Source of the DNA: Zasmidium citrigriseum
Lineage: Eukaryota > Ascomycota > Dothideomycetes > Mycosphaerellales > Mycosphaerellaceae
Length of the DNA: 64,000 nucleotides
Assembly (NCBI GenBank): GCA_002786025.1
Contig: NHNW01000009.1
Coordinates: forward strand, 316,376-380,375
Direction of reading: 5' to 3'
Numbering within the stretch: the first letter of the stretch is position 1; each line of letters begins with the position of its first letter. Positions 10,223 to 21,967 of this stretch are shown here, piece by piece. The notes below the pieces were generated by a model that had not been told where the DNA came from, did no database searches, and was given only the letters and a program-made list of their open reading frames with translations. A program made the translations under genes and the position numbers.

Positions 10223-13200
10223 CCGCGCACGGACCACGCGGCGCTGCCCGCCGCGCTACGCCCGATGCGGACGCGCGCTGGGCTGCGCAACGTCCGCACT
10301 ATACACTACCTACCCCCCCCTTCGTTTAAGGCGTAGATAGCACCGCAAGAAAGGCCTAGCGGCCGTATTTTCGACTACCTATAAGGTAGCGGGCGGCTAT
10401 AGGCTACTACCGTAAAAAATCGCTATAGAAGAGCGTACGTAGGTACTATAAAAGGCGAGAGAGATAGTAGCTCGCTCTAGGTAAGCCTACGCTTCCCTCG
10501 CTACTACCGTTTTATCCTAATCTCCTACTAAACCTTCCGCGCGGTAGCGCGCGCTCTAGAGTCTATTTACTAGAGGCGAGGAGACTTAAAGAGCCTCGAT
10601 AGATTCTAGGGTTAAATCTATTAAGTTTGTACTATAAATCGATTATTTACCTATAGTAAAGCTCTAGTAATAGCGAGGGGCTATTAGAATTTATTCGACG
10701 AACTCGATAGATTTAAATCTATTAAGGCTCCCTTAGTATAAGTAGGTAGATAGGTAGTAGTAGTAGTAGTAGTAACGTTAAGGAGAGTACTTTAGTATAA
10801 GTAAGCCTACATATAAAGACTCCCTTACCTAACGTTAATAGCCGCGCTCTATACGCGCTCTACTTCTAGCTCCTCGAAAGCTACTACTAGTATCTACGAA
10901 TCCTACTTCTAGAAGCTAGCTCTCTCTTTATTAGTAGTAAAGGTAGGTTATATATTACTCTTATTAATATCGAGCTCGTCGTAGCTAGGTACGAAATCTA
11001 CTAATACGTACTCGTCTATAGTAGAGTCGTACGCGTTATTATACTCCGCGTATTTGTACCTAATATTAGTCTCCGCGTCTATATCCTATAGCTACTACTC
11101 CTTCGGCTCTAACGACTAGTAGTATATATAGGCGACATACTAGATATACTTTATATACTTCTACGAATTTAACGACGAGCCTAGCGCTAATAGTAGCGGT
11201 ATAATATAGCTATTTAGCGTAAACGTATTATAGAACTCCTCTTCTATTATATAGGACTACTAGGCGTAGTCTACGTCTCTCCTATTTATAGCTATTCGCT
11301 AGGCCCGAAGTACCTTTACTATAGCTATATAGCTAATAGCCTCGATCTAACTAGTATTTTAGTTACGACGATAGAAGAGAGTATTATCGAAGAACTCGCG
11401 GAAGTTATGTAGTAGCCTACCCTATACGCGCGAGTAAATTAGGATTCGCTAGACCTCTACTACGATACTCTAGAGGACTATTCGTTAGTAGTAAAGCGCT
11501 AGAAGCGAGAGGTAGAGGGCCCTTTAGCTATAGTAAATAGCGGCTAGATATATCTTCTAATCCGCGAAATACTACTTAATCGTTAACTACGAGGCGGAGT
11601 CGACGCTAGCGAATAATATCGCCTAATACTATACTAGGATCCTTATACTATCGTAGGCGAGTAGGGCGATAGGCTAGATATACTACTTATAGAGAAGCTA
11701 TATAATATTCGAGGGATACTATAGCGGCTTTAGCGAGGGTATATATAGGCGTAGGATCGTTAGCGTTATACCTAATATATATAGTACCTTTAGAGTAGTA
11801 CTCTTCTACGTCTTCTTCGCTAGCGGCTCGCCTATACTATAGCTACTTTACGTACGCCTCTTCGTTCCTAGTAAAGACAATATAGGGCCTACTCTAGCCG
11901 AATCTATATCCTTATCCTATACGCTAGCGTAGAGGCTATATATATTAGCGAGCGCCTCTTTTATCCTCTCGTCTAATAACGGTACGTTCGTATTAGGGCC
12001 CTCGAGCTTAAAGCGATACGTATAAACCGAATAGTTTACTATTAGTATACTAGCGATAGTAGCGTATACCTATAAACCGCTACCTTCTATCGCTACGGGC
12101 GTAAGGATAATATTTCTATACTAGAGGACTAGCTAGACCGTCCTCGCTACCGCCGAAGTAGAAGTAGTAGCTATAGCTAGCTAGCTTACCTACGCTAAAG
12201 CTAAAGTAGGCTAGCTCGCCTATAGTAAAGGCGCTAGTAGCTATAGCGGGCGGAGTATAGTATATAGTAGAGTAGTAATATTAAGGACGACTTTATTCCT
12301 ACTAGATAGGAGGAGCGGCTTACTATTACTAATCGATAATACGGCTAACCCGCCTAACCCGCGGCGCTAGTAAAGGATTTTAGCGTCGCTATTATCGTAT
12401 AGGTTAACCTAGTCCTACGCCTACGACTAGAAGAAATCGACTTAGTATTACTAGTAGAAGTCCTTCGCTAGCTTCTTATTCTAGCCGATCGTACGCTCGT
12501 CTCGCTACTATAGATACTACGCTACTACGTTCTTCGACTTCTACTTCTTTATAACTTAGCCTACGCGAGGTATCGTTTAGTTATAGCGAAAGGAGAGGCG
12601 TCGTTCGGCTAGGGTAAGAGAGAGAAAAGCTATAGGTATAGTATTATCGAAGGATATAAAATACGGTAGTATAGGCGAATAGAGGGAAGAGGGCGGTTAG
12701 TAGGGTAGAGAGAGCTCTTTAGCTAGGGCGTATATAGTTAAAAACTTTATTATAGCTTTAGATATATAGTATAGGCGGCGCCTTACTACTCGCGATCCCT
12801 CTCTCTTCGTTTAGTATAAGTAAAAGACCTAGCTCCCTTCGGTATAAGTAAAGACCTAGCTCCCTTTAGCTATAGTAAACCGCTACCTCTTTACCTCCGC
12901 TAAACGTTATAGCTTTCTAGGACTCTAGCTTTATCGACGACTCCCGCTACCTCGACGCCCTATCTAACGATAGCGGCTAGCCCGAGTACGCTTTTAACGA
13001 TATAGAAGAGAATCTCGTCGAATAATACGACGAGATCTCTACGTAGGGCGAGCTAAACGACGAGGTCGTAGCTAGGCTCTAGCTATAATAGGAGGACGAG
13101 GCGTCCTTCGGCGATAGTAAAGGTAATAGTACTATAGCGAGGCTAATTCTAATTAGTCTCGACGATTAAGACCTTACGTAGCTAAATAAGGCGGCGGAGG

Positions 13201-16200
13201 GTATATATATAGAGTCGACGTTAAAGGGATATAAGACGTAAGGGATTCCTCTTTATTCGTTCGGTAGGAGTAAAGTAAAGCTAACTTACCTACGCCGAAC
13301 GTAGCTAGTAGAAGCGCTTCGTAAAATAGGTAGGTACGACGTACCCGAAGTTTAAACCCTATCTATCCGCCTCGAGCGAAGAGATACTAGATCTTATCGC
13401 CTTCTAGATCTTCTATACTTACGATACGCCTATAGCGAAGGATAAGGCGGCCTTTAATACGAGCGAGATCTCGATACTACTAGAGAGTAAGATATATTTA
13501 TATACTTTAAAGATACGGGCCTCCGTTAGCTACTATTTCGCCTACGTCTATAAACGCGGCGCGTAGCCCTTTATTCGTACGCTAGAGGGCGGGTAGTACG
13601 GGAATCTATCGATATCGTATAAGGTATCGCGGATTATAAAGGCTCTATAGCAGCGAAAGGTAAGTATTGTCCTTTACTAGGGCTAAAGTAGCCTAACCGT
13701 TTAGTAGAGGCGAATTAGTAAGGTCCTAGAGAGTATATAGGCGATAAGTTCGATAGTTCTAGCGAAGCTCTACGTCTATAATCGTTCCTATACCTAGAAG
13801 TCGTCGCTAGGCTTTAAGATTAAGCGGTTACTATTAAATAAGGAGACTAGATATTAGATTTAGGCTAGTAGAACTTCCTCCTTCGCCTATACTATACCTC
13901 TACTAATTCGTTATTACCGTAGCTAGCTAGAAGCGATATATACTATAGCTCGCCTACGCTATCTCCTTCCTCTACCTTCTTCGCTTCGACGAGTACCTCT
14001 AGATCGAGATATATTATTTCTACTTCGTCGACGCTAAGCTTAGTATTATCGAGCTCTCCCTCGATTAGCGGAAGACGTACTAGAATAGCGGTAAGTCTCG
14101 CTCTTCGCTAGTAGCGAAGAGTCGCTAATTTAGTAGGAACGTATATAGAGATAAAGCCGTTTATCTTATACCTAAATCTAGAGGAGCCGTAGTTTAATAT
14201 ACCTCTTCTCCTCGCCTAGTAGCTTATTACGAGCGATATCGAGACGGGGTATCTATTCTAGCGGTTCGATAACTTCGACTAGCTAATTCTTATAGATAAG
14301 AAGCCTCTCGTATATTATAAGCGAAGAGAGTCTTACCGTTTACTACTAACGAAGCGATATCTAGACCGCTAGCGTCTTCTTAGAGGACTTTTAGTAGAAT
14401 CTTATAGATCTAGGCGAGTCGCCTAAGACGTACGAGACGTATTCCTTTTAGCGTAGTAGCGTATAGTACTTTTTAAGCGAGAAGCGGTAGGATATACGCT
14501 ACCTATACGATTAGGGAGGCTAGAGTATAGAGTTTAGCTCCTTATCGATTATTCGATACCTTTAGAGCTAGGCTAACGTACCTACGAGGCGCTAGGAGGA
14601 CTTTCTTAATCCTAATACTTTAGTAGGTACGTATTGTCCTTATTACGGCTAGACCTACGATTATATATAGTAGTTTTTATATATATAATTTAGGGATTCG
14701 CTTAAAACGAATATAAATTAACTCGCTTTTATTAAATAACCGCTCGCCCTTACTAATACCTATATAATTTTCTCCCTAGTACTAGCTATCGAACGATATA
14801 TAATATACTTTATCTACTTATAGCGTAGACGAATACCTACCCTATTCGTTACGAGTAAAAGCCCCTATTTTAGATTAACTTCTCTCCCTACCTAATAGTC
14901 TACGGATCTCGGGGCGCGAGCCCTTTAAAATACCTCTATATCGAAGCCGTATATAGAGAGAATAGTCTAGAGGCTCCTTTTAGTAGAGGCGAGCGATCTA
15001 ACGCCTATTTTATAAGCCTAGTCTAGCTAGGCTAAATATTTACTTCGGCTTAGCTTCGTATATACCGCCTATACTATACGTACTCGCTAAACCTAATTTA
15101 GCGCCTATACTTTTACTCTAACCTTCTACGGAATTCTACGGAAGATTCGAGAGGGTATATACTCGTTATCGCTAATTCTACGGCTCTCTATTAACTACGG
15201 GTAACCTTCTTATTTTCTAAGCTATAGTCGTATAGGCTACTACTATAAGTATAAAACTCGCCTTCTAACCGTAACCTCTTCCTCTTCCTTTCTTATACCT
15301 ATATAGCTAGGCTAGCTCGCCCTTACTAAGCCTCCTTTACCTAGCCTATTCCTCTCTCTCTCTCTCGTCCTTACTAAGCTACTACTAATATACTACTACG
15401 ATAGTAGTAGTATAGTAACGTCCCTAACGTCTCTAGCGCCTACGGCTAGGCTAGCTTCCTTAATAGCCCCTCGTCGCGCCTAACCTAAGAGGCTAAGATA
15501 CTCGACTAGATTAACTACTACTAGCTAAACCTAATAGCGTAGTAGTAGTAAGATATACGTAACTACGTCGCTCGCTAGGGCCCTAATAGCTACCTAGTCT
15601 AGCTATCTTCTAATACTAACGAGTACCTTTAGTAAGACTAACTCTCTCTTTCCCGCCTTATCCTAGCCGAAAAGCTAACCTCCTAAACTAGTACCTATAC
15701 GTTCCGCTTAAACCGTAGCCTCGTAAAGTACTATAGCTACTAGGCGACTAACGCGCTAATACTAACTAGTAACTAGATCCCTATTAGCCTCGACGCCTAT
15801 AACGTAATACCTTATAGCTACTACTAGCTAGACGCTCGCGTTAAGCTATAGTCTATTAGTAACTACTCCTAGTACTTAGTCTAGGCGAATAGTAAGGCCT
15901 CTATAAGTTTACCTACTAAGATTTAGCTATACGCCTATACCGAATATATACTAATATCCTAACTCTAGGCTATAGATAGTCCTATACGCGAGGTACTCTA
16001 CGACGCCTTTATTACTCTCTTTAGTAATACTAACTATAATACCGTCTTCTACTATAGTATATAGCGCGCTACCCTTACGTACTATAGCCGCTAAGCTAAC
16101 CTCGACGTCTTAGTTTAGCTATAAGGTACTTAGCTACTACGCTAAGGCCGTATATTTATACGCTCTTACTAGGAGTAAGGGCTACTTTCTAGGAGACTAT

Positions 16201-16531
16201 AAGATAGACTAGGTATTATAGTACTTTTTAGGTAGGTGTCTTTAGGCGTAGCGAGCTACTAGGCTACGGCCTTCTCCTATACTATAGTATAGGCGAGGCC
16301 CTTAGAGTTCTAGCGAGTACTTTACTTATACCTTCTTACGATAATACCTACGAGTATAGATACTCGGTTATAATAAGAGATAGTCCCTAGTCTACGAATG
16401 ATTTCCCTTCCTTTTACGCACGTTCGGTCTAAGTAAGCGGGCATAGCAGCGTGCGACCGCAGCCGGGCTGCGCGGCCGCTAATTAGTCGGCTGCGCGCAC
16501 GGGCCACCCGCGCTGCCGCCCCAGCGGGCGC

Positions 16532-16544
16532 AGAATCTGTCGAG
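16532..16544 (-). repeat. Right terminal inverted repeat of the first element
   Basis: agaatctgtcgag, pairing with 10210-10222. The adjoining 130 bp inward is GC-rich and still contains CA and TG. Confidence 0.75.
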
Positions 16545-17114
16545 CTGACCGAAGAATGCCACAGTATCCTCCACGGTCTGGAGACGCCGATGTGGATCAT
16601 CTATAGTACTCCTGGAAGGGTTCAGCTCACAGCTACCGTACCCAAACGCTAGCACTCACTACACGAGGACGGAAAAACGGCCTGAACACTACCGCTCCAT
16701 CTAGCGACCATGGTTTTACCCAAACAGCGGCCGCGGACACAACGGCATCCATCGAAGGCATCGACTGGTTCCCCGTCCATTTGGGGAGACGTCACACGGC
16801 GTGAGTAGTAACTGAGCGGCAATCGGAGAACGTTGAGGAAACTTGAGCGACGTGTGGACGGATGCAACAGCGGTTCCCGGGATCAAGAGCCTCGCGGGCG
16901 AACAGTTGCTTGGTCGAATTGATCCTCCAGCGCGATACACCGCTGGAGTTGAGGGTTCATTAGTACCTGTTGGACTGTGATGACTGCACAGTCTACCGAT
17001 CGCTGCTTCCGGCCAGCGACTGTCGAAAACACATAAAAGAACGAGTCTTCCAGTGTGCTCAGGACAGTCTATCTTCAACCCACCGCGCTCACCACAACAG
17101 ACTTGTCTCTCACC
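16545..17114. other. Intergenic region, upstream of the secreted protein gene
   Basis: Normal dinucleotide content resumes at once outside the transposon. No gene seen. The stretch next to 17115 should carry the promoter of the secreted protein. Confidence 0.45.
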
Positions 17115-18197
17115 ATGTATTCCCCATACGCTCTCGGCCTTCTCCTGCTCTCCATTCCAGCATGGACATCTCCAGTGTCTAGCAACACCGAGACCAAGGT
17201 CGTTTACATTTGGGATATGAAGAACAACCTACACGGCATATCTGCATTCGACAGCAGTGGCTCTATTCTGGATGCTGCTTGCGGCGACTCGCTAGCTACA
17301 GGAGGGTTCACATCCAACCCGATTTCTTTCGACATGGTCTATAAGGATCGTTTGTTGACCGGCAATATCTCTGTGGGCGGCACTCAGACCAGCGTGGACT
17401 GTGACGGTCCATCGTGCCCCAAATGTGGAGTTGCATGGAACGACGACTGGGTTGAGATCATGTGCCAGGTTCAAAACCACGGCTTCGACGTCGGCCATTC
17501 TGGTTCGAGCACGATGGAATCGGCGAACGCCTGCTTTACCTCCAGTCACCATTCGGGGAGACTAATCCGGGGCGATTGCGCTGCCGACACCTCTAATGCT
17601 GCACCGCCATCAAATGCGACGGTGGACAACAGCGGTCTCGAGGCACGGAGCGCTCAAGCAAGTGTTTTTAGGAGTACCATCATTGTCGACGACGGTCATC
17701 CTACGCAAAGAGCCTGGAATTACCAGCTGACGGTGAGTGGATGATTCGCGAAGACGACAATGCACAAGTAGCACGGCACACTGACATCGACGTAGAAAAC
17801 CATTGATTGTGGAGCAGGTGGCAGTTGCTCTGTTGGCATTTCCGACACGCAGACCATAACGTGGGGGTTTATGGCAACGCTAAATGTTTACCAATGGATC
17901 TCGGCAGGCTTCAACGTCGCAAAGGCCATAGCCACCGCCGAAACCTACACTTGCAATGCGGAGTCCGGAACCATTTGCCTTTGGCATGCGGAGGATTACA
18001 CCACTTACACGGTGCGGAATGAGGATCTTGCTTGCACCAATTATGGCTGCTCTACACCGGAGTATTCGGACGCCATTCGTCTCAGCTCGCCCAACAATGT
18101 TCAGGAGAATGAGCGATTCTATTGTGTCCGGAACACCTGCCGCACCAAAGGACAAGGATACTACGATGTGATCAGATCCGGACCTCCACCATCCTAA
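17115..18197 (+). CDS. Secreted cysteine-rich protein, candidate effector
   Basis: Two exons, 17115-17732 and 17796-18197, joined by a 63-bp GTGAGT/GTAG intron, give 339 residues. CACCATG is a strong start context. A signal peptide is clear (MYSPYALGLLLLSIPAWTSP). The mature part is rich in Cys, Ser and Gly. The second exon begins 'KTIDCGAGGSCSVGIS' and continues through 'WISAGFNVAKAIATAETYTC' and 'GTICLWHAEDYTTYTV', a Cys-containing beta-rich module seen in secreted fungal proteins of unknown function. An 'LEAR' at about residue 175 could be a Kex2-like processing site between two modules. It is the first gene outside a RIP-inactivated transposon, a position often held by effector genes. Function not known. 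Confidence 0.8.
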
Positions 18198-19379
18198 GGC
18201 CCGTTGAAATGCCAACTGGGGAGCCGTTACTAATCCCCAGCCACTCATTTACCTATCTTATAAGTAGCCAGTCGACAAGGCCAAGCATTCGCGGATAGAT
18301 CGATCATGAAGATCGCGACGATGATGGTGGAGCTCGTACAAGGGCGAGACGATCATATCAGTGGGGTTCGATTTGAACGTAGTACACACGTAGCTAGAAT
18401 ACATTGGTCTTCATTGTCTACGTAGACAGTTGCTCATTACATAAGACACCATCAGGAGTCAACATGATCGCAAGACTCTACCACCTCAAAGAACAGCAAA
18501 CCCAAGAAGTTCGAACGAACAGACTCGCCAATGCTTGAATCAAGCTCATTGATACATACCTACCCACGTTATCGATCTACGCAAGAGCACAGTAGAACAC
18601 TACATCTACATCATGCCGGCACTCGATGACCTGGATGAGAACGCTATGGAACGAAGCACAAACGACATCCCATATCCTAAGCTCGAAATCGTCGCTCAGA
18701 ATCTAGTATCAAGTCAGAAATGGATGAATCTGACAGATCTCGTCAACGGCATGAACCTGAGTCTGGAATGGGGCCAGCCGCATCTTCGCTTAGACATACG
18801 TTCATAAAAAGCAGTAGAGCACGTCAAGGTGAAGCCAAAGAAGTACAGGGAGTCGAGGGCAAGTCTCGGACGACCTTACGCCCAATGTCCAGGGGGCTTG
18901 AGGACTGAGGGGGTCGATAAGACTCGAAAATGGGAGAGGATTGTGAGTCTCAAGAGGCAGAGAGCCGACAGCCACTTTCCCTTTGGTTCGGCCAACTGGA
19001 GTACGCAGTGCAAGAGGAAGGACTCCGGTGATCCGCGACTTCGGAAAGATAGACCTGTCTGATGAGACTGCGAGTGAGCATGAAGGTGTTCTCTGAGTAT
19101 GCCGTAACGGAATGGTCTTATCAACATTGGATGTCCCGGGGTTGAAGAGGGAACGAGCAAAGTGTGCTTCGTGTCAAGACAGAACACTTTTGTGGTCTTC
19201 AAATTGTATCGTCTATTCTCAACTGCTTGGCGCCGAATGTGCTATGAAAGCTTCTGCACGAAGTCCGTAGATCATTATCTTTGGAGCTTTAGGGTACACA
19301 AGCTTGGGCGCTTCCAGGTCTTGCTGGCGCTTCATACCCTCTGATGTCGCGCTTGTATGCTATCAGAGAAAAGCCAAAG
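18198..19379. other. Intergenic region, one doubtful small ORF
   Basis: A 64-codon frame at 18613-18807 starts in a fair context (catcATGcc) but has no recognisable domain, so I do not call it. Otherwise nothing is seen. Confidence 0.4.
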
Positions 19380-21563
19380 TCAAACGTACCGGCTTCGGCG
19401 AGACGATGCGGGTGCGAAATGCTCGTCAAAGGTAAAGTTTGTGCGTCGACCTGAAGCCCGACGGCATTCGCAGCCCGGGTGGCAGTCTCCACGTCTTGCG
19501 TATCCCTGAAAGCAGAAATTACCACTTCCACTGAGTTGAGTCCTATATGGCTTCAGATAAAGCTTGATAGCGCCTTCTGGACGAGCAACAAGTTGCGAAA
19601 CAAGACCCAGTAAGCGCGCAGCTTTCGACCGAGACTCGAGCGCCGCGTAGACCAGCTGGTCCTCCATGGAGAGCAATGCATGGGCTTGAGAGACGTAGAA
19701 GAGGTTTCTCCCATTGTCAATCGCCTGGAACAAGTCTTGTGATGTAGACCAATGCGATGCCCAGCCGACCTTGGACCAGTCCGAGTCATATCCGATACTT
19801 GCTTCCCGGTCCTTTCGATCGAATGCAGCAACGTGACCGACGAAATCGAATTTACTGTCTTGCTGGGGCCTGACTACCATTAGGCAATTGTCCCACGCAC
19901 TCAGAACCAGATCTCCCGGTCGGGTTCGATGATCTGCAACTGCGACAAGACGAGAATCGTTGACGATTGCCAGCGGGAGGTGCTGTCCCGACTGAGTTGA
20001 TCCTAAACTCTTCTTAGCTTCTGTAAGGTCCTTCACGAGTGCCATGTATGCTTTTCGATGTGACAAGTCCAGTTGGTCGACCGATAGCAACTGGTCCTTA
20101 ACCACAGTTGCTGCGACAGGACACAAGCAATCGCGATGTTTCAGAGGTACATATCTCGTGGGTCCTTTGCTGAGCTTCAAGAGCTGATGTGAATGGTGTG
20201 ACAATGCTGCTGCACTCTCAATCGCGAGTGATCGGTCAATTAGTCGCTCCTCACTCAAGGCTTCCAAGTCACCCTGACTGATGCCAACTTCGAGAGCTTC
20301 CAGGGCATCAGCGATGGTCTTAGGGGTCAGATCGGGCGCCAAATCCAACAAGATCTCCCACGAAGACTTGTTGTAGTCCGGCTGGACAGCAGGGAAGTCA
20401 CCCGAAAGATTTGACAAACCTAGCAGCCCATACACTCTGTCCCTTGAGTCGGTGCAGTGGAAGTTCTTTGCCAGGTGGAAGAACCAATACGGTGTCAGTA
20501 TTGTTCCCCCAATGTGGCCTAAATTCCCGAAAAGGAGTGTCTCTTGCCTGCCGTTATAGTAATAACTGAGGAGGTGTCTGAGTCCTCGGAGGTATGTCGC
20601 ATCCTCGCCGCACAGAATTACATTATCGCATCCAAAGAGGTCCCCACCGGAACCACCAAGAACTTCTTGCACGATCCATAGGCGATTCCAGTATGGCCGG
20701 TTACACAAGCTCTCAAAGCCGTCAAGTAGGGCGTCGATGTAACCGCTGCCCCGTGAGATGATCCAGCTCTCCGTCAAGTGACCAAGCATATGCATTGAAG
20801 CTTGATAGTCGCCATAGTTATAGGAATGCCTCAGCAGTCCAACTTCAGTAGCTGCTTCGCAAACTTGCTCGCTATTATCTGCATGGGGGCCAATGCAAGA
20901 GAAGACTTGCTCCGCTTTGCCATAGATTCGGTCCATCATTGCAACCTGGCAGTTCTTTTCGTAGATGCTGCTCTGGTCAATGCAAACGGAATCGATCCAG
21001 ACATATTCTTCGGGGTGGTGTAGGCGAAGCTGCCAAAGTGCGTACTGGCAGTTTTCCCGAACACGAAATGGCAGGTCATCAACGACGATTGTAGCCTCCT
21101 CGAGACCACCCCAAGTATAGGAGATGGCATTATACGGCGGGGCTTCGTCCAGGTAATGTGAACTTGATTGAAGCCGGATAGCTCGATCTGAATCACTCGG
21201 CAGCAGGAGCAACAATCTGATCATCCTCGGAGCATCTTCCAAAGGTTGCTGTCTGAACATGACACTTGTCGGGAGAGCGGCGGCAGCGGCGGCAGCGATG
21301 GCAGCAGTGTCTTCCGATGCATGAATCTTCGTGTCCATCCTCGCGCTGCGTTTATTGACGGACGAAGAAGACAATCCTTCTCTGACGTTTTCGCGTTTCC
21401 TTTTCTGCCTCTGGACAGGGTTTTTGACGGCCGCCAAAGCAGCAGGTATCTCCAATGCTTTTCTACGTTCTTCGAGTAGCCTCTCTCTTTTCGTCTTGTG
21501 GCTGGTTGACACGGACATCGTAGGACTTGAAGGCCTTCTTGTGTCTTGAGCATCGACTTGCAC
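19380..21563 (-). CDS. HET-domain protein (heterokaryon incompatibility type)
   Basis: A single open frame of 727 residues. A basic N-terminal extension of about 110 residues contains 'QRKRKREN', which looks like a nuclear localisation signal, and an alanine run. The HET domain follows with its three blocks: 'YNAISYTWGG' near residue 150, 'VWIDSVCIDQ' near 195 and 'YWNRLWIVQEVLG' near 290. The C-terminal half is the usual variable region. HET domains trigger cell death when incompatible hyphae fuse, and many paralogues have unknown partners. The last 50 codons are Arg/Cys-rich and unlike the rest, so an unnoticed intron near 19500 may alter the true C-terminus. Confidence 0.88.
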   Translation of the reverse strand: MQVDAQDTRRPSSPTMSVSTSHKTKRERLLEERRKALEIPAALAAVKNPVQRQKRKRENVREGLSSSSVNKRSARMDTKIHASEDTAAIAAAAAAALPTSVMFRQQPLEDAPRMIRLLLLLPSDSDRAIRLQSSSHYLDEAPPYNAISYTWGGLEEATIVVDDLPFRVRENCQYALWQLRLHHPEEYVWIDSVCIDQSSIYEKNCQVAMMDRIYGKAEQVFSCIGPHADNSEQVCEAATEVGLLRHSYNYGDYQASMHMLGHLTESWIISRGSGYIDALLDGFESLCNRPYWNRLWIVQEVLGGSGGDLFGCDNVILCGEDATYLRGLRHLLSYYYNGRQETLLFGNLGHIGGTILTPYWFFHLAKNFHCTDSRDRVYGLLGLSNLSGDFPAVQPDYNKSSWEILLDLAPDLTPKTIADALEALEVGISQGDLEALSEERLIDRSLAIESAAALSHHSHQLLKLSKGPTRYVPLKHRDCLCPVAATVVKDQLLSVDQLDLSHRKAYMALVKDLTEAKKSLGSTQSGQHLPLAIVNDSRLVAVADHRTRPGDLVLSAWDNCLMVVRPQQDSKFDFVGHVAAFDRKDREASIGYDSDWSKVGWASHWSTSQDLFQAIDNGRNLFYVSQAHALLSMEDQLVYAALESRSKAARLLGLVSQLVARPEGAIKLYLKPYRTQLSGSGNFCFQGYARRGDCHPGCECRRASGRRTNFTFDEHFAPASSRRSRYV

Positions 21564-21848
21564 TTGAACGAGTAAGCAAATGCATCAACCTACAAAAATG
21601 ACGATGACGATGTGTGCCACAAATCAATCTGATAGGCCGTGAGCTCACCGGTCATAGCAAGTAGGCGGTGTTGAGTAACTCAAAACCGGGTAACTACAAG
21701 CGGGGCAAATCGGATTTCCAGAGGCTCACTTCAACACTGCGTCATGGCGGACTCGCGACAAAATATAAGAAAACAGAACACAACGTTATTGGAATGTTCT
21801 GTTCTGGCCACGAGTGACGATCAAAAAGTAGAGGGGCAAAAAGCAAAA
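21564..21848. other. Short spacer between the HET gene and 5S rRNA
   Basis: 285 bp with no gene. It contains the HET gene promoter and, at 21845-21849, the A run that is the Pol III terminator of the 5S gene on the other strand. Confidence 0.4.
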
Positions 21849-21967
21849 ACATACAGCACCCGGTATTCCCACGTGGTCACCCACCGTAGTACTAATCAGG
21901 CGGTCACTTGCTTAAGTACACGAGAGCGGACGGGATCGTCTGTATTCAAGTGCCTGTGGTCGTATGT
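21849..21967 (-). rRNA. 5S ribosomal RNA
   Basis: On the minus strand the 119-nt sequence begins ACATACGACCACAGGCAC and ends GGTGCTGTATGT, and these termini pair to form helix I. Conserved 5S blocks are present: 'CCCGTCCGCTC', 'GTACTTAAGCAAGTG' (internal Pol III control region) and 'GGTGGGTGACCACGTGG'. The helix pair CACTTG/CAAGTG is intact. A T run follows the 3' end at once and serves as terminator. Dispersed single 5S genes rather than tandem arrays are usual in filamentous ascomycetes. It appears intact and is likely functional. Confidence 0.93.

Larger units (their letters stand above)
10210..16544. mobile_element. Large TIR element, interior saturated by RIP, family unknown
   Basis: The ends are a perfect 13-bp inverted repeat, ctcgacagattct at 10210-10222 and its complement at 16532-16544, followed by GC-rich subterminal DNA. 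From about 10345 to 16395 CA and TG are almost absent while CG is common, so there is no ATG and no ORF can be called. Coding character remains: a minus-strand frame with TAG/TAA stops at about 10800-11600, and plus-strand frames at about 12850-14700 (one with a degenerate CxxC/H-type finger near 14630) and 15600-16400. I could not match these to a known transposase. A TCGA palindrome abuts both ends and could be either a 4-bp target duplication or part of the inverted repeat. Confidence 0.7.

Noticed and set aside
10739..10772. Short gta/tag microsatellite-like runs inside the first island
   Set aside because: They follow from RIP-driven restriction of dinucleotides and are not independent features.
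10345..16395. Island interpreted as foreign DNA or unusual codon use
   Set aside because: Loss of CA/TG on both strands with stops in Trp and Gln positions is explained by RIP; no transfer is needed.
16322..16600. 92-codon minus-strand ORF across the right end of the first element
   Set aside because: It is an artefact of the GC-rich, unmutated subterminal region and crosses the element border.
18613..18807. 64-codon ORF with fair start context
   Set aside because: No domain, no signal peptide, and nothing that continues through plausible introns.
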